From contig NZ_JANIBM010000008.1 in NCBI RefSeq assembly GCF_024505045.1, positions 62,001 through 126,000 on the forward strand: DNA of 64,000 nt, given 5' to 3'. The stretch comes from Methylomonas aurea (GTDB lineage: Bacteria; Pseudomonadota; Gammaproteobacteria; Methylococcales; Methylomonadaceae). Below the pieces are notes generated by a model. That model was not told the origin of the DNA. It was given only the letters and a program-made list of their open reading frames with translations, and did not search any database. The translations under genes and the position numbers were made by a program. Shown piece after piece: positions 36,825 through 45,980 of this stretch (the first letter of the stretch is position 1; the number at the start of each line of letters is the position of its first letter).

Positions 36825-39365
36825 TTACAAACCTTCTTCGATTCGCCCGGCTTGGCCATAGGCTTCGGCGAGGAGGGTCAGATAGCGCGGTGCGATCCAT
36901 CGGGAGCCGGTCGCGCGCCAGGTTGCCAGTCCCTGTTGGATCCGCAGGATGCCTTCTTCGGCCTGCCCCAGCATCGCGCTTGCCCAGCCACGCATGATGG
37001 CGGCCATGGCCTGCCACAACAGGAAACCGTGTTCCTCGGCCAATCGCTCCAATGCTTCGCAACGTTCCAGTACGCTGCTGGGCTCTCTGCGGTCCACATG
37101 CCGCCAGGCCATTGCGCTCAGGGCGATGGCCAGACTGAAGGGATGGCCGAGGTTTTCGGCCAATGCCAGCGCATCGTCAAATACAGTCATCGCCTGTTCG
37201 GGAAAGCCTTTCAGCCAGAGAACCAGTCCCAGGCAATAGCGCGCACAGACCGCGGGATCTTGGGTATAGAGTCGAAACAACGCGCCGTGGCTGTTCGGCT
37301 CGTAAAGCGCCAGGCATTGCCGGGCATGGGCCAGGGCAAGATCGAGTTCGCCACGGTTCATGTGGGTGGTTCCCAGTGCAAAATGGGCGCCAATCAAGCC
37401 TGCCATATCACCGGCTTGTTCCGCTTCGGCCTGCATTTGGCGAGCGTAATCCAGGCTAAGATCGAGCTTGGAGCGCACGTAGTGGAAGGCCCAAACGCCC
37501 CATAGTACGCGTAGTAGGCGCGGCGTGTCCCCGAGCCGATCCACCGACTCCAGCGCCCGCCGGTAGATGACCTCGAGAGCGTCCACCCCGTAACCCTGGA
37601 TGGCCTGCAGTATCATCGCGTAAAGAGTGTTCAGGTCCGTGCCGTAGCGGGCGTATTCGGGCGAACCGGTCAGTTTGTCTTCCAGCAAGGCCAGGCCGTG
37701 CCTCAGTAATTGTGCCGCCTCGTGCAGCGCATGCCGAGCCACGGCAGTGTTTGCGGCCAGTTGCAAGTATTTGACGGCCTTTTCCCAGTGCCGACCGCGT
37801 TCGAAGTGCAGGGCCAGCTCTGTGGCCAGTTCCTCGGGTCGCTTGCGGGATGACTCCAGCCACTCGCCGACATGGAAATGTAGGCCAGCCCGCTGTAGGG
37901 GCGATATATGCTGGTAGGCAAACTTCTGGTAGAAGGCGTGCCGAAAACCGTAGTGTCCCGGAATATCGGTGACCGGTTCGATGAAGTGTCTGGACCGCGC
38001 AAGGTTTTCGCAGCGCGTCTCGACTTCGACCCAGTCAAGCGCCAACGCCGTTGCCACCGTTTCCGCCGAAAAGGTCATGCCAACGACGCTGGCGGCTTGC
38101 AGAATAAGCCGGTAACCGTCCGACAGGCGGTCGAACTGGTATGCCAAAAGTTGTTGCATGCTCTCGGGCAACGCCGCAGTCTGTATCGCAACGTCTTCTT
38201 CTGGGGCCCGCCCGGCTTGAACGGTTTCGATCAACTGCATTAGGAAAAACGGCAGGCCGCCGGTTTTGCGGTGAAGTGCGCGTGCCCAGTTAGCGGCCCG
38301 ATCGGGATCTTTCACATGTGTTGAGAGATATGCGCCGATGGCGGCTTCCGAGAGCGGCTCCAAGGGTATTTCCGTGCAAAGCCCTTGTATCTGCAAGTCT
38401 CTGAGGACGTGCTTGAGGTCGTGGTCGACGAGCATCACGTCCTCGGGCCGGTAACTGCCCAAGATCAACCAGCGTGCGATCTGCTTGCGGCGCGCCAGAT
38501 AGGCCAAAAGATTCTGCGTAGCGTGGTCACTCCAGTGCAGGTCTTCCAAGACCAGGATCAGTGGCCGATCGGCCGCGCATCGATCTATTAGCTCGCCAAA
38601 TTCCCTGAGCATGCGTAGCTGGCTGGCGCCGGCCAGTACCTGCTGCATCGCCATCGGCTCGGTTTGGTTCAAATACCAAGGTAACTGGGCTAGCCAAGTA
38701 GGGGCGACTTGACTCAGCAACTTGGATAGACGGGCTTCGTCTTGGCGCACCAGGTCGTTGAGCGCTTCCAGCACGGGGAGGTAAGGTTCGCTTTGGCCGT
38801 ATTGCTCGATGCACTGGCCACGTCCCGTCAGGGCCGGAAGGGCAGACGATTGCAGGAAGGTCTCAATCAGCGCGGTCTTGCCTATACCCGGTTCGCCGGT
38901 AATGAAGGCCAATTGCGGCTGGCCGGCCAAAGCTTTTTTCGTCAGGTTTCCGAGTTCGGCCAGCGGTTTTTCCCGTCCGATCAGGCGGGACAGCCCGGCC
39001 AATATAGGAACGGCGGCCATCTTGGCCGATTCCGTAGCCGCGGTGGTGCCGGTGTTTACCGCGGCGATGAAGCGGTAGCCCAACCGGTGCACGGTCTCGA
39101 TGTAGAGCGGATTTTTCGACTCGTCGTCCAGCGCTTGCCGGAGCGTGGCGATGGTGTTTTTCAAGACGCTCTGGCTGACGAAGCGGTGGCCCCAGACCGC
39201 GTCCAGCAATTCATCTTTGCCGACCAGACGGCCGCGATTTTCCACCAGATAGACCAGTGCGGCCATCGCCTTGGGTGGCAGCGCCACCCTATCGCCGTAC
39301 TTCAGTAGCCGGGCGCCGGCCGGGTCGAGTTGGAAGTAGTCGAAAGCGAGCATCTGATTAGACAT
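36825..39365 (-). CDS. Winged-helix / AAA-type ATPase / TPR-like regulator, cut by an in-frame stop (846 aa)
   Basis: The N-terminal winged helix (about 5-100: LPPKAMAALVYLVENRGRLV, YIETVHRLGYRFIA) is followed by an ATPase with P-loop FITGEPGIGKTALIETF and LVLEDLHWSDHATQNLLAYL. A long helical TPR-like half follows (about 490-846: ATELALHFERGRHWEKAVKYL, LDLALAHARQCLALYEP). This is the architecture of STAND-type or large multidomain regulators that integrate a ligand signal with ATP binding. The frame stops at TAA 36825-36827, in phase with about 130 further homologous-looking codons. It is tail-to-tail with a shorter paralog at 34789-36432. Target genes are unknown; the neighbouring secreted proteins are candidates. 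Confidence 0.82.
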   Translation of the reverse strand: MSNQMLAFDYFQLDPAGARLLKYGDRVALPPKAMAALVYLVENRGRLVGKDELLDAVWGHRFVSQSVLKNTIATLRQALDDESKNPLYIETVHRLGYRFIAAVNTGTTAATESAKMAAVPILAGLSRLIGREKPLAELGNLTKKALAGQPQLAFITGEPGIGKTALIETFLQSSALPALTGRGQCIEQYGQSEPYLPVLEALNDLVRQDEARLSKLLSQVAPTWLAQLPWYLNQTEPMAMQQVLAGASQLRMLREFGELIDRCAADRPLILVLEDLHWSDHATQNLLAYLARRKQIARWLILGSYRPEDVMLVDHDLKHVLRDLQIQGLCTEIPLEPLSEAAIGAYLSTHVKDPDRAANWARALHRKTGGLPFFLMQLIETVQAGRAPEEDVAIQTAALPESMQQLLAYQFDRLSDGYRLILQAASVVGMTFSAETVATALALDWVEVETRCENLARSRHFIEPVTDIPGHYGFRHAFYQKFAYQHISPLQRAGLHFHVGEWLESSRKRPEELATELALHFERGRHWEKAVKYLQLAANTAVARHALHEAAQLLRHGLALLEDKLTGSPEYARYGTDLNTLYAMILQAIQGYGVDALEVIYRRALESVDRLGDTPRLLRVLWGVWAFHYVRSKLDLSLDYARQMQAEAEQAGDMAGLIGAHFALGTTHMNRGELDLALAHARQCLALYEPNSHGALFRLYTQDPAVCARYCLGLVLWLKGFPEQAMTVFDDALALAENLGHPFSLAIALSAMAWRHVDRREPSSVLERCEALERLAEEHGFLLWQAMAAIMRGWASAMLGQAEEGILRIQQGLATWRATGSRWIAPRYLTLLAEAYGQAGRIEEGL

Positions 39366-39703
39366 TTTCGGACTCTCCGATTAAGACGAATCCGCAACAA
39401 TATGAAAAATAAACGACACTCCACCGTTTCCTGACGTCTTGTATCGTTGCGATTCCTGGACTATACCGGGTTCCGAGTTTGGAGCGGCGAAACAAAGGCA
39501 GCAACCCAAAAAACTGCCTGCGGAGCGTAGGGCGGAAACATGGGACGATTGGTGTTTATGATCTTAACCGGCATGGGATTGGAAATAGATTGCCAAACGT
39601 ACTATTGACATTTTTAGCCGGTGAATTTGCATCGAGCTCCGTTGGAGTGGGGGCCGGTGCCGGCCGGGACAAAGTTATTTAACCTAAGGGACCGCTAAAA
39701 ATT

Positions 39704-39790
39704 GCTTCGATTAACTCAGTGCGAACGGCAGCCCTTATAAATCAGAGCATTATCCGCCCGTGCTTCGACTAACTCGGCACGAACGGATAA
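39704..39790. repeat. Two copies of a REP-like short intergenic repeat
   Basis: The units GCTTCGATTAACTCAGTGCG (39704 on) and GCTTCGACTAACTCGGCACG (39762 on), each followed by AACGG, are 58 bases apart. The second unit is flanked by CCGTGC and GCACGAACGG and can form a hairpin. The form resembles the widespread CTTCGACAAGCTCAGCACGAACGG-like intergenic repeats of bacteria. Confidence 0.65.
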
Positions 39791-40088
39791 TTTTCAGAGG
39801 TTCCCTTGGGCGCGATTGTAACTTGGAACACTATAAAGCCATAGTCCGTCGCAGATTTCGATCATGCGAAGGGTGGCATCAGAGTCAACCCGGGGGCGCG
39901 GAGTCGGCTTTCGAATCTGGTTCTCATCAATCTTTCGTGACGCAAGGATTACAAGAAGCAATGTTGCCGCTATTTGGACCCGGCAAGCTTGCCGGTCGCC
40001 AGGCGGATGCCGTCCACGTCCGTTCCAAGAAAAAATCGGTCGCCGTTGACTGGCAAGCCGTTGAATCCGGCGCAAAATGCCAAAACGA

Positions 40089-40119
40089 GACCAAAACCAA
40101 ACCGTTTCGTGACGATTTG
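40089..40119 (+). promoter_or_regulatory. Upstream element shared with 43580-43610 (copy 1)
   Basis: Its core ACCGTTTCGTGACGATTT (40101-40118) matches ACCGATTCGTGACGACTT (43592-43609) at 16 of 18 bases, and the whole 31-base blocks agree at 24 positions. It lies 87 bases before a small open frame that heads the surface-protein cluster. A further TTTCGTGACG is at 39933-39942. It may be a regulator-binding site. Confidence 0.4.
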
Positions 40120-40206
40120 TACCCGAAGCTTTTTTAAGCTGTATACCGTTTTCGGCCGTGTGCCGCGATTCTCGGAATTTTGAGACCAACTCTATCGGGA
40201 GATATC

Positions 40207-40422
40207 ATGAAACGTCACATCCACCCTTTTTCCCGGTTTGCCATGGCCCTCGGCAAGGCATACGGTTCGGCCCATGCCGCCTGTCCGGACATCAGCCATC
40301 AGCAGCTTAGCCAAGTCCTGAATGACTCTGGTGCCGCCCCCGGCGGCCCCAACGGCTTTGAGCCTCCTTTGTGCAGCGGCGCTGAAGATACCATCAACGA
40401 CCTGCTGACCGGTTGGAAATAA
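40207..40422 (+). CDS. Small hypothetical protein (71 aa)
   Basis: The frame from ATG 40207 is preceded by GGGAG at a good distance, which supports translation. The protein has two cysteines, a basic start (MKRHIHPF) and a Gly/Pro-rich middle (SGAAPGGPNGFEPPLC). I recognise no family. It precedes the repeat-containing surface protein by 215 bases on the same strand. It may be a real small protein or chance; codon use looks like that of its neighbours. Confidence 0.4.
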   Translation: MKRHIHPFSRFAMALGKAYGSAHAACPDISHQQLSQVLNDSGAAPGGPNGFEPPLCSGAEDTINDLLTGWK

Positions 40423-40637
40423 GGGTGGCCGATCAGATGGAACCAAATCCCTCATCGATACCGACGATTTGCTCACACGCGCTCTCCCCAGTTAGGGCGT
40501 TAGATAGCCAATGAGCAGGTTCCCTATTCATCTGCCGTGGCTGTGCATAACACGGGGACCATGCGCAGCAAAGTAACCGACGAATTCCCTCATTGCACGA
40601 AAGAAGCTCCTACTCGACAAACCTAAAACAAATAGTT

Positions 40638-43442
40638 ATGAAAAGATTACAAAACAATGCTATCCACCATGCCAAGTTCCGGCGCAGACAGCTCAGCGCG
40701 GCGATCGTTTCGTTGCTGGCGTGTGGCTTTGCTTCAGCGCAGCAGGTTTATTGGAATCCGCAAGGCATTTATTCAGGTACCGGGTATTGGGATACCCATG
40801 TCTGGTGGGCCAATCACTGGGAGCCCGGACAATCTGCATTACCCGGCGCCGACGACGATGTCATCATCAATACCTCGGGAACGGCCGACAGCATTATTCG
40901 CAACTGGGCTGGCGGACCTTACGTAATCAATAGTGTCAATACCTATAGCGGCGAAGAGACGTTGGTCATCGAAAGCGGCGGGTTGACTCTGAACGGTGCG
41001 GCGACGGCCGACAATGCGACGGGTCTGTCGACAGTAAGCCATTTCAAGCAAGGCGGCGGATACTTGCAAGGCACCGGCCATTTGGTCGTTAACGGCAATG
41101 CCATTTTGACCAACGCCTTGCAATCAGGCAATGCAACCACGACCCTAAAAGGCGGTTCAACCATCAATAATTCGCTGAATCTCGACGCCGGCCGCATCTT
41201 GCGTAACGAAGGCGCGGTGGCGATGAAAGGCAGTGTCAATATGAATAGCAGTGCCAGCGGCGGCGCCGGCCGTATCGATAACGCCGCCGGGGCGTTATGG
41301 GATGCGCAAGGTTACGACATTAACGTTGGCGCGACGGCCGACCTCAACCAATTGCCGGGTTACGGGGTATTCAACAACGCCGGTACCTTCCGCAAGAGTG
41401 GTGGCGCTGGCGGTACCCGATCGTACGCGGCTTTCAACAATACCGGTACGGTCGAGGTGCAAACCGGCAGACTGGAACTGGCGGCCGGCGGTACGCATAG
41501 CGGCGCCTTGAAGGTCGCCAACGGCGCGGAACTGAATTTCAACGGCGGTGTTCACGATCTGAACGACGGCACGACGCTGGACGTGGCGGGCACGCTGTCA
41601 GTCAGCAACGGCACCGTGACTGCCAATGCGGGCGCCAATATCGCCGGTACCACCCGCCTAAGCAACAATGCCACATTGAACCTCAACCAAGACTGGCAAA
41701 CCGCCGGCTTTATCCAGAGCACAGGCGGCTTCTTGCAGGGGACAGGCCATCTGACCGTAACCGGCAGCGCCAATTTGACCAATGCCGTACAATCGGGACC
41801 AGCAACCACCACGTTGAAGGGGGCTTCAACCATCAACAACTCCCTGAGCCTAGATGCCGGCCGTATCTTGCGCAACGAAGGGACTATGACGATGAAAGGC
41901 AGCGTCAGTCTGAATAGAACTGCCAGTGGCGGCGCCGGTCGCATCGACAACGTCGCCGGGGCAGTATGGGATGCGCAAGGCTATGATTTCCAAGGAGGCT
42001 ATCCGTCCGACCTCAATCAGCTACCGGGCTACGGAGTATTCAATAATGCCGGCACCTTCCGTAAAAGCGGCGGCGCTGGCGCTACCCGGTTTTATGCGGC
42101 CTTCAACAATACCGGTACCGTCGATGTGCAAACCGGCAGACTGGAACTGGCGGCCGGCAGCTCCCATACCGGCATCTTGAAAGTCGCCAGCGGCGCGGAA
42201 CTGAATTTCAACGGCGGCACTCACGAACTGAACGACGGTACCACCACGGACGTGGCGGGCAAGGTGGCAATTACCAACGGCAACTTGAATGCCAACGTTG
42301 GCGTTAATGTCGCCGGCCATACCAGCCTGAGCAACAATGCGACGCTGAACCTCAATAAAGGTTGGCAAACCGCCAACTTCACGCAAGGCACCGGCGGCTT
42401 ATTGAAAGGGTCGGGTAACCTGACTGTAGCCGGTACTGCCAATTTGACCAATGCCGTGCAATTAGAAGCCGGTACCACCATCTTGCAAGGCGCTTCAACC
42501 ATCAATAATTCCCTGAGTCTGGATGCCGGGCGCGTCCTGCGTAACGAAGGGGTAATGACGATGAATGGCGGCGTCAACATGAACAGCACTGCCAGCGGCG
42601 GTGCCGGCCGCATCGACAACGTAGCGGGAGCGCTCTGGATCGCGCAAGGCGGACAGATCAATGCCGGCACTTACGCCGATCTGGGTGACCTGCCTGGCTA
42701 TGGCGTTTTCAAAAACGCCGGCACTTTTCGCAATAGCAGCGGCGCAGGTACCACCACGATCAACGCGGTTTTCAATAACAGCGGCACAGTGGAGGTACAG
42801 GCCGGCCGGATCAGCATGCAGGGTGCAGCGACGGCCAATGGCTTTAGCAACGCCGGTACGATAACGACTGCCGGCAATGCCAGCTTCGAAACCAACATGA
42901 GCGGCAAAATCTTTAGCAATACCGGCCGAATTGATGGCGACGGGGCCATATCCTTGTATGGTTCCAACAATAGCCTGACCAACGCCGGCTTAATCGGCGC
43001 CGGCAGCGGCGACGCGGTCGGCAGCCTGACCATAGACTTGGGTAACGGCGGCACCTTCAAGCAATCGGCCGGCGGGGTGTTGGACTTCACGCTGGCTTCG
43101 TTATCCAGCTTCGACACCTTGAGCTTCCAAGGCCTGAACAGCAAGGTGGAACTCGGCGGCACGTTGCAACTTACCGGGTTGGCTGGTTTCAACTTCGGCG
43201 CGGGCGATTTTACCCTGATGACCTTCAATCCAGGGGCCTTGACCGGCACCTTTGCCCATATCGTCGCGCTTGGCTTCGACCCTTCTTGGCATTTCGACGT
43301 GAAATATCTGGATAACTCGGTGGTGCTGCACGCCACTACCTCGGCGGTGCCGTTGCCGAGCGCGGCCTGGATGATGCTGAGCGGTCTGGCGCTGATGGGG
43401 ATGCGTCGGGCGGCGGGACGGAGGTTGGCGGCAACCGCCTAG
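40638..43442 (+). CDS. Repeat-containing VPLPA-CTERM surface protein (934 aa)
   Basis: ATG 40638 is followed by a long signal peptide (about residues 1-34, ending FASAQQ). The body is built from three copies of a 223-residue unit rich in Gly, Asn and Thr with beta-helix-like periodicity (GTGHL, TINNSL, DAGRILRNEG, GGAGRIDN, LPGYGVFNNAGTFR, TGRLELAAG). The C-terminus VPLPSAAWMMLSGLALMG followed by MRRAAGRR is the VPLPA variant of a PEP-CTERM signal: motif, one membrane helix, basic tail. Exosortase would therefore cleave it and release it to the cell surface or matrix. No exosortase gene is in the window. A structural or adhesive role is inferred. Confidence 0.87.
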   Translation: MKRLQNNAIHHAKFRRRQLSAAIVSLLACGFASAQQVYWNPQGIYSGTGYWDTHVWWANHWEPGQSALPGADDDVIINTSGTADSIIRNWAGGPYVINSVNTYSGEETLVIESGGLTLNGAATADNATGLSTVSHFKQGGGYLQGTGHLVVNGNAILTNALQSGNATTTLKGGSTINNSLNLDAGRILRNEGAVAMKGSVNMNSSASGGAGRIDNAAGALWDAQGYDINVGATADLNQLPGYGVFNNAGTFRKSGGAGGTRSYAAFNNTGTVEVQTGRLELAAGGTHSGALKVANGAELNFNGGVHDLNDGTTLDVAGTLSVSNGTVTANAGANIAGTTRLSNNATLNLNQDWQTAGFIQSTGGFLQGTGHLTVTGSANLTNAVQSGPATTTLKGASTINNSLSLDAGRILRNEGTMTMKGSVSLNRTASGGAGRIDNVAGAVWDAQGYDFQGGYPSDLNQLPGYGVFNNAGTFRKSGGAGATRFYAAFNNTGTVDVQTGRLELAAGSSHTGILKVASGAELNFNGGTHELNDGTTTDVAGKVAITNGNLNANVGVNVAGHTSLSNNATLNLNKGWQTANFTQGTGGLLKGSGNLTVAGTANLTNAVQLEAGTTILQGASTINNSLSLDAGRVLRNEGVMTMNGGVNMNSTASGGAGRIDNVAGALWIAQGGQINAGTYADLGDLPGYGVFKNAGTFRNSSGAGTTTINAVFNNSGTVEVQAGRISMQGAATANGFSNAGTITTAGNASFETNMSGKIFSNTGRIDGDGAISLYGSNNSLTNAGLIGAGSGDAVGSLTIDLGNGGTFKQSAGGVLDFTLASLSSFDTLSFQGLNSKVELGGTLQLTGLAGFNFGAGDFTLMTFNPGALTGTFAHIVALGFDPSWHFDVKYLDNSVVLHATTSAVPLPSAAWMMLSGLALMGMRRAAGRRLAATA
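41061..43000 (+). repeat. Tandem 669-bp coding repeats inside the surface protein
   Basis: Equivalent codons fall at 41061, 41730 and 42399, exactly 669 bases (223 codons) apart each time. Units one and two are full length; the third follows the pattern to about 42800 and then diverges. Sequence identity is high at both DNA and protein level, pointing to duplication of one long module. Confidence 0.85.
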
Positions 43443-43579
43443 TCTGTTCGCGGTTTGCCGTTACTCTCCGGAGGCTGCGATTTTTTACGGGTTAATCAAC
43501 CGAGCGGCTAGACAAATCGCTTTCGCGGGATAGCGCCTATCGACGAGCGTGCTGTTATCTCCAGTCTTGTGCCGATTGC

Positions 43580-43610
43580 GACCGAAACATGACCGATTCG
43601 TGACGACTTT
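43580..43610 (+). promoter_or_regulatory. Upstream element shared with 40089-40119 (copy 2)
   Basis: This copy lies 54 bases before the ATG of the secreted CBM2-type protein gene. See copy 1 for the match. Its place just upstream of a second gene of the same cluster argues for a shared operator or promoter part. Confidence 0.4.
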
Positions 43611-43664
43611 GCCTTGCCGGTCTCACTACTATGGATACGTTTTTAACTGACTAAGAACCGAAAT

Positions 43665-45767
43665 ATGAAACATCAATTTTTCACATCGGCGCAAGCCGTG
43701 ATATTAACCTGCGGCTTGTCGATACTGGCGCCGGCCGTTTCTGCGCTGCCGATGGCCGGCAATACGCCGCCGATATTGGCAATGGGCGTCGGCAACAGTC
43801 CGGTCGGAGAGGCCGGCCGCCACGCCGACATGCCGCTCGGCTACCGTTTTCAATATTTCACCGGCGGCCTGGGCGCCGACGACTGGCGTAAGTGGTTGTC
43901 GCCCGACGGCAGCTTCGCCGACAAATGGCTGGAGGAGAGCCATCAAGCCGGCCTGACGCCGGTCATCACCTATTATGAAATCGTCCATGCCGCGCCTTAC
44001 CGCTTCGAAGAGCCGCCGAGCCGCAACCTGCAAACGCCGGCGACGATGAAGGCTTATTTCGAAAACTGGATCTTCCTATTGCAGCGCATTGCCGCCTTCG
44101 GCCATCCGGTAGTCGTGCAAGTCGAACCCGACCTGTGGGGCTATATCGAATGGAGCAACAGCGATCCTGCGCAGACCGGGGTCGCGGTGGCTAGCTCGGG
44201 CTTGGCTCAAGCGGCGGGTTACGAAAACAATGCCCGCGGTTTCGCCAAGCTGATGAAGGCGTTGCGCGACCAATATGCGCCAAATGTGATCCTGGGTTGG
44301 CATGTCTCGGGCTGGGCTACCCGCACCGACCTGATCGTCAATCAAGGCGATCCGGACAAATTGGCTGTGGAAACCGCCAATTTCTATCGCTCCCTGGATA
44401 CCGAATTCGACGTGATGTTCACCGAAACATCGGACCGCGATTCGGGCTTTTACCAGTTGCAGGGCGGCCCCGACCGCTGGTGGAAACAGGAAGACTTCGA
44501 CCGCTTTCGCCAATTCGTGTCCCGCTTGCACAGCGAACTGAATCAGGACGTCATCATCTGGCAGATTCCGGTCGGCAATACCCTGTACCGCAAATGCAAC
44601 AACACGCCCAACCATTATCAGGACAATCGGCCGGAATATTTCCTGAAGCCGGTGGTGGACAGCGGCGACACGACGCGTCTGCAGCAATTTCGCGATGCCG
44701 GGGTGGTGGCGCTGCTGTTCGGCGCCGGCCAGGACGATCAGACCCGCTATTTCGATTACGTGAAGGACGCAGTCGAGGACCCGGCGCCGATCGACAATCG
44801 CGCGCGCAATCGTACCGACCATCTGAACGACTTGCCGGCCTTGAACAGCGACGACGACGGCGGTTTCCTGAGACTGGGCATTCAGCGCTATTACGCCAAT
44901 GGCGCGCTGCCGCTGGCGCCGCGCGTGCCTTCGCAATGCGGCGACGGCATCGATAACGATCACGATGGCTTGACCGACTTCCCGAACGATCCCCAGTGCC
45001 AGTCCCCAACCGACAATAACGAGGTCGAGCCGTTGCCGGCGTGTACCGACGGCGTGGACAACGATAGCGACGGCTGGATCGATTATCCCGACGATCCGGG
45101 TTGCAGCGCAGCGGACGATGGCGACGAATCCAACGGGCCGGTGCTGACTAGCTTGCCTTCCAACCTGGCGATTAGCAGCGACTGGGGAACGGGGTATTGC
45201 GCCGACGTCACCGTTCGCAACAACAAACAGGCCACGGTGCTTTGGCAAACCGGCTTCGAAGCGGCGGGCAGCATCAGCAACATCTGGAACGCCAATTACA
45301 CGCAGACCGGCAAGCAAGTGACGGCTAGCGGCGACGAATGGAACAAGGAGTTGGCGCCGGGCGGAACTGCCAATTTCGGTTTCTGTGCCGACCGTTCGCC
45401 GGCACCGGCGGTTTGCAGCGACCAACTCGACAACGACGGCGACGGCTTGGCCGATTACCCGGACGATCCCGGTTGCTCATCCGCCGAGGATGGCGACGAA
45501 ACCGATGCCAATCCGGGGCAGATTCAGCACAGCCTGCATGTCGACGCCGATTGGGGCTCCGGTTACTGCGCGACCGTTACCGTCAACAATCTTGGCGTTA
45601 GCGGCCAGCAATGGTCTGTCGATTTGAACATCGCGGGCAGGGTCGACAATTTGTGGAACGGCATTTATGGCCAGTCCGGCATCTTGTTGAAGGTCAAGGG
45701 TGAAGTCTGGAATGCAACCCTGGCGGGCGGCGCGTCGACCAGCTTTGGCTTCTGCGCCAGCCGCTAG
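43665..45767 (+). CDS. Secreted putative glycoside hydrolase with two CBM2-type modules (700 aa)
   Basis: A signal peptide (residues 1-27, ending AVSA) precedes a barrel-like region of about 400 residues. Its possible acidic active-site residues are in VVQVEPDLWGY and VMFTETSDRDSG. Then come Ca-binding-type repeats (CGDGIDNDHDGLTDFPNDPQC, CTDGVDNDSDGWIDYPDDPGC) and a CBM2-like module (about 515-590: DWGTGYCADVTVRNN, WNKELAPGGTANFGFC). Another Ca repeat and a second CBM2-like module end the protein. CBM2 modules bind cellulose or chitin. I cannot assign the catalytic part to a numbered family, and it could be a non-enzymatic carbohydrate-binding domain. Confidence 0.78.
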   Translation: MKHQFFTSAQAVILTCGLSILAPAVSALPMAGNTPPILAMGVGNSPVGEAGRHADMPLGYRFQYFTGGLGADDWRKWLSPDGSFADKWLEESHQAGLTPVITYYEIVHAAPYRFEEPPSRNLQTPATMKAYFENWIFLLQRIAAFGHPVVVQVEPDLWGYIEWSNSDPAQTGVAVASSGLAQAAGYENNARGFAKLMKALRDQYAPNVILGWHVSGWATRTDLIVNQGDPDKLAVETANFYRSLDTEFDVMFTETSDRDSGFYQLQGGPDRWWKQEDFDRFRQFVSRLHSELNQDVIIWQIPVGNTLYRKCNNTPNHYQDNRPEYFLKPVVDSGDTTRLQQFRDAGVVALLFGAGQDDQTRYFDYVKDAVEDPAPIDNRARNRTDHLNDLPALNSDDDGGFLRLGIQRYYANGALPLAPRVPSQCGDGIDNDHDGLTDFPNDPQCQSPTDNNEVEPLPACTDGVDNDSDGWIDYPDDPGCSAADDGDESNGPVLTSLPSNLAISSDWGTGYCADVTVRNNKQATVLWQTGFEAAGSISNIWNANYTQTGKQVTASGDEWNKELAPGGTANFGFCADRSPAPAVCSDQLDNDGDGLADYPDDPGCSSAEDGDETDANPGQIQHSLHVDADWGSGYCATVTVNNLGVSGQQWSVDLNIAGRVDNLWNGIYGQSGILLKVKGEVWNATLAGGASTSFGFCASR

Positions 45768-45806
45768 AGGATGAACCCGGCACAAGGAAGCGCAATGTAA
45801 TCTTTC

Positions 45807-45853
45807 GGCCGGCTCACATCGGAAAAGGATGATCCACTTTGGGGAAGCCGGCC
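45807..45853 (+). terminator. Possible terminator hairpin after the CBM2 protein gene
   Basis: GGCCGGCT (45807-45814) and AGCCGGCC (45846-45853) are exact complements around a 31-base loop and are followed by CTCTTTAAA. The loop is long, so this is only a candidate. Confidence 0.35.
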
Positions 45854-45980
45854 TCTTTAAATTGCCCGCATCGGTTCCGCGCGGCTTAGGCTAAGAGTTT
45901 TTAAAAGCAGGTTTGCACGATCAGGTCCTGTTTTTTATGGTTTTTCAAGAAGTTCGTATTTATTCTTTCGGAGCAAAGAA

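Larger units (their letters stand above)
39366..40206. other. 841-base gap upstream of the surface-protein cluster
   Basis: No convincing gene was found; a 125-codon open frame at 39760-40137 begins inside a repeat and looks random. The gap contains two copies of a REP-like repeat (39704-39790) and a 31-base element at 40089-40119 that recurs upstream of the secreted protein gene at 43665. Confidence 0.5.

Noticed and set aside
39760-40137. 125-codon open frame in the gap before the surface cluster
   Set aside because: Its start lies inside a REP-like repeat, it has no ribosome site, and the protein text looks random.
41061-43000. CRISPR-like array from repeated DNA
   Set aside because: The repeats are 669-base coding modules in frame within one gene, with no short repeats or unique spacers.
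44076-45425. 449-codon open frame on the minus strand opposite the CBM2 protein gene
   Set aside because: Antisense to a gene with a signal peptide and clear domains; the frame has no recognisable features.
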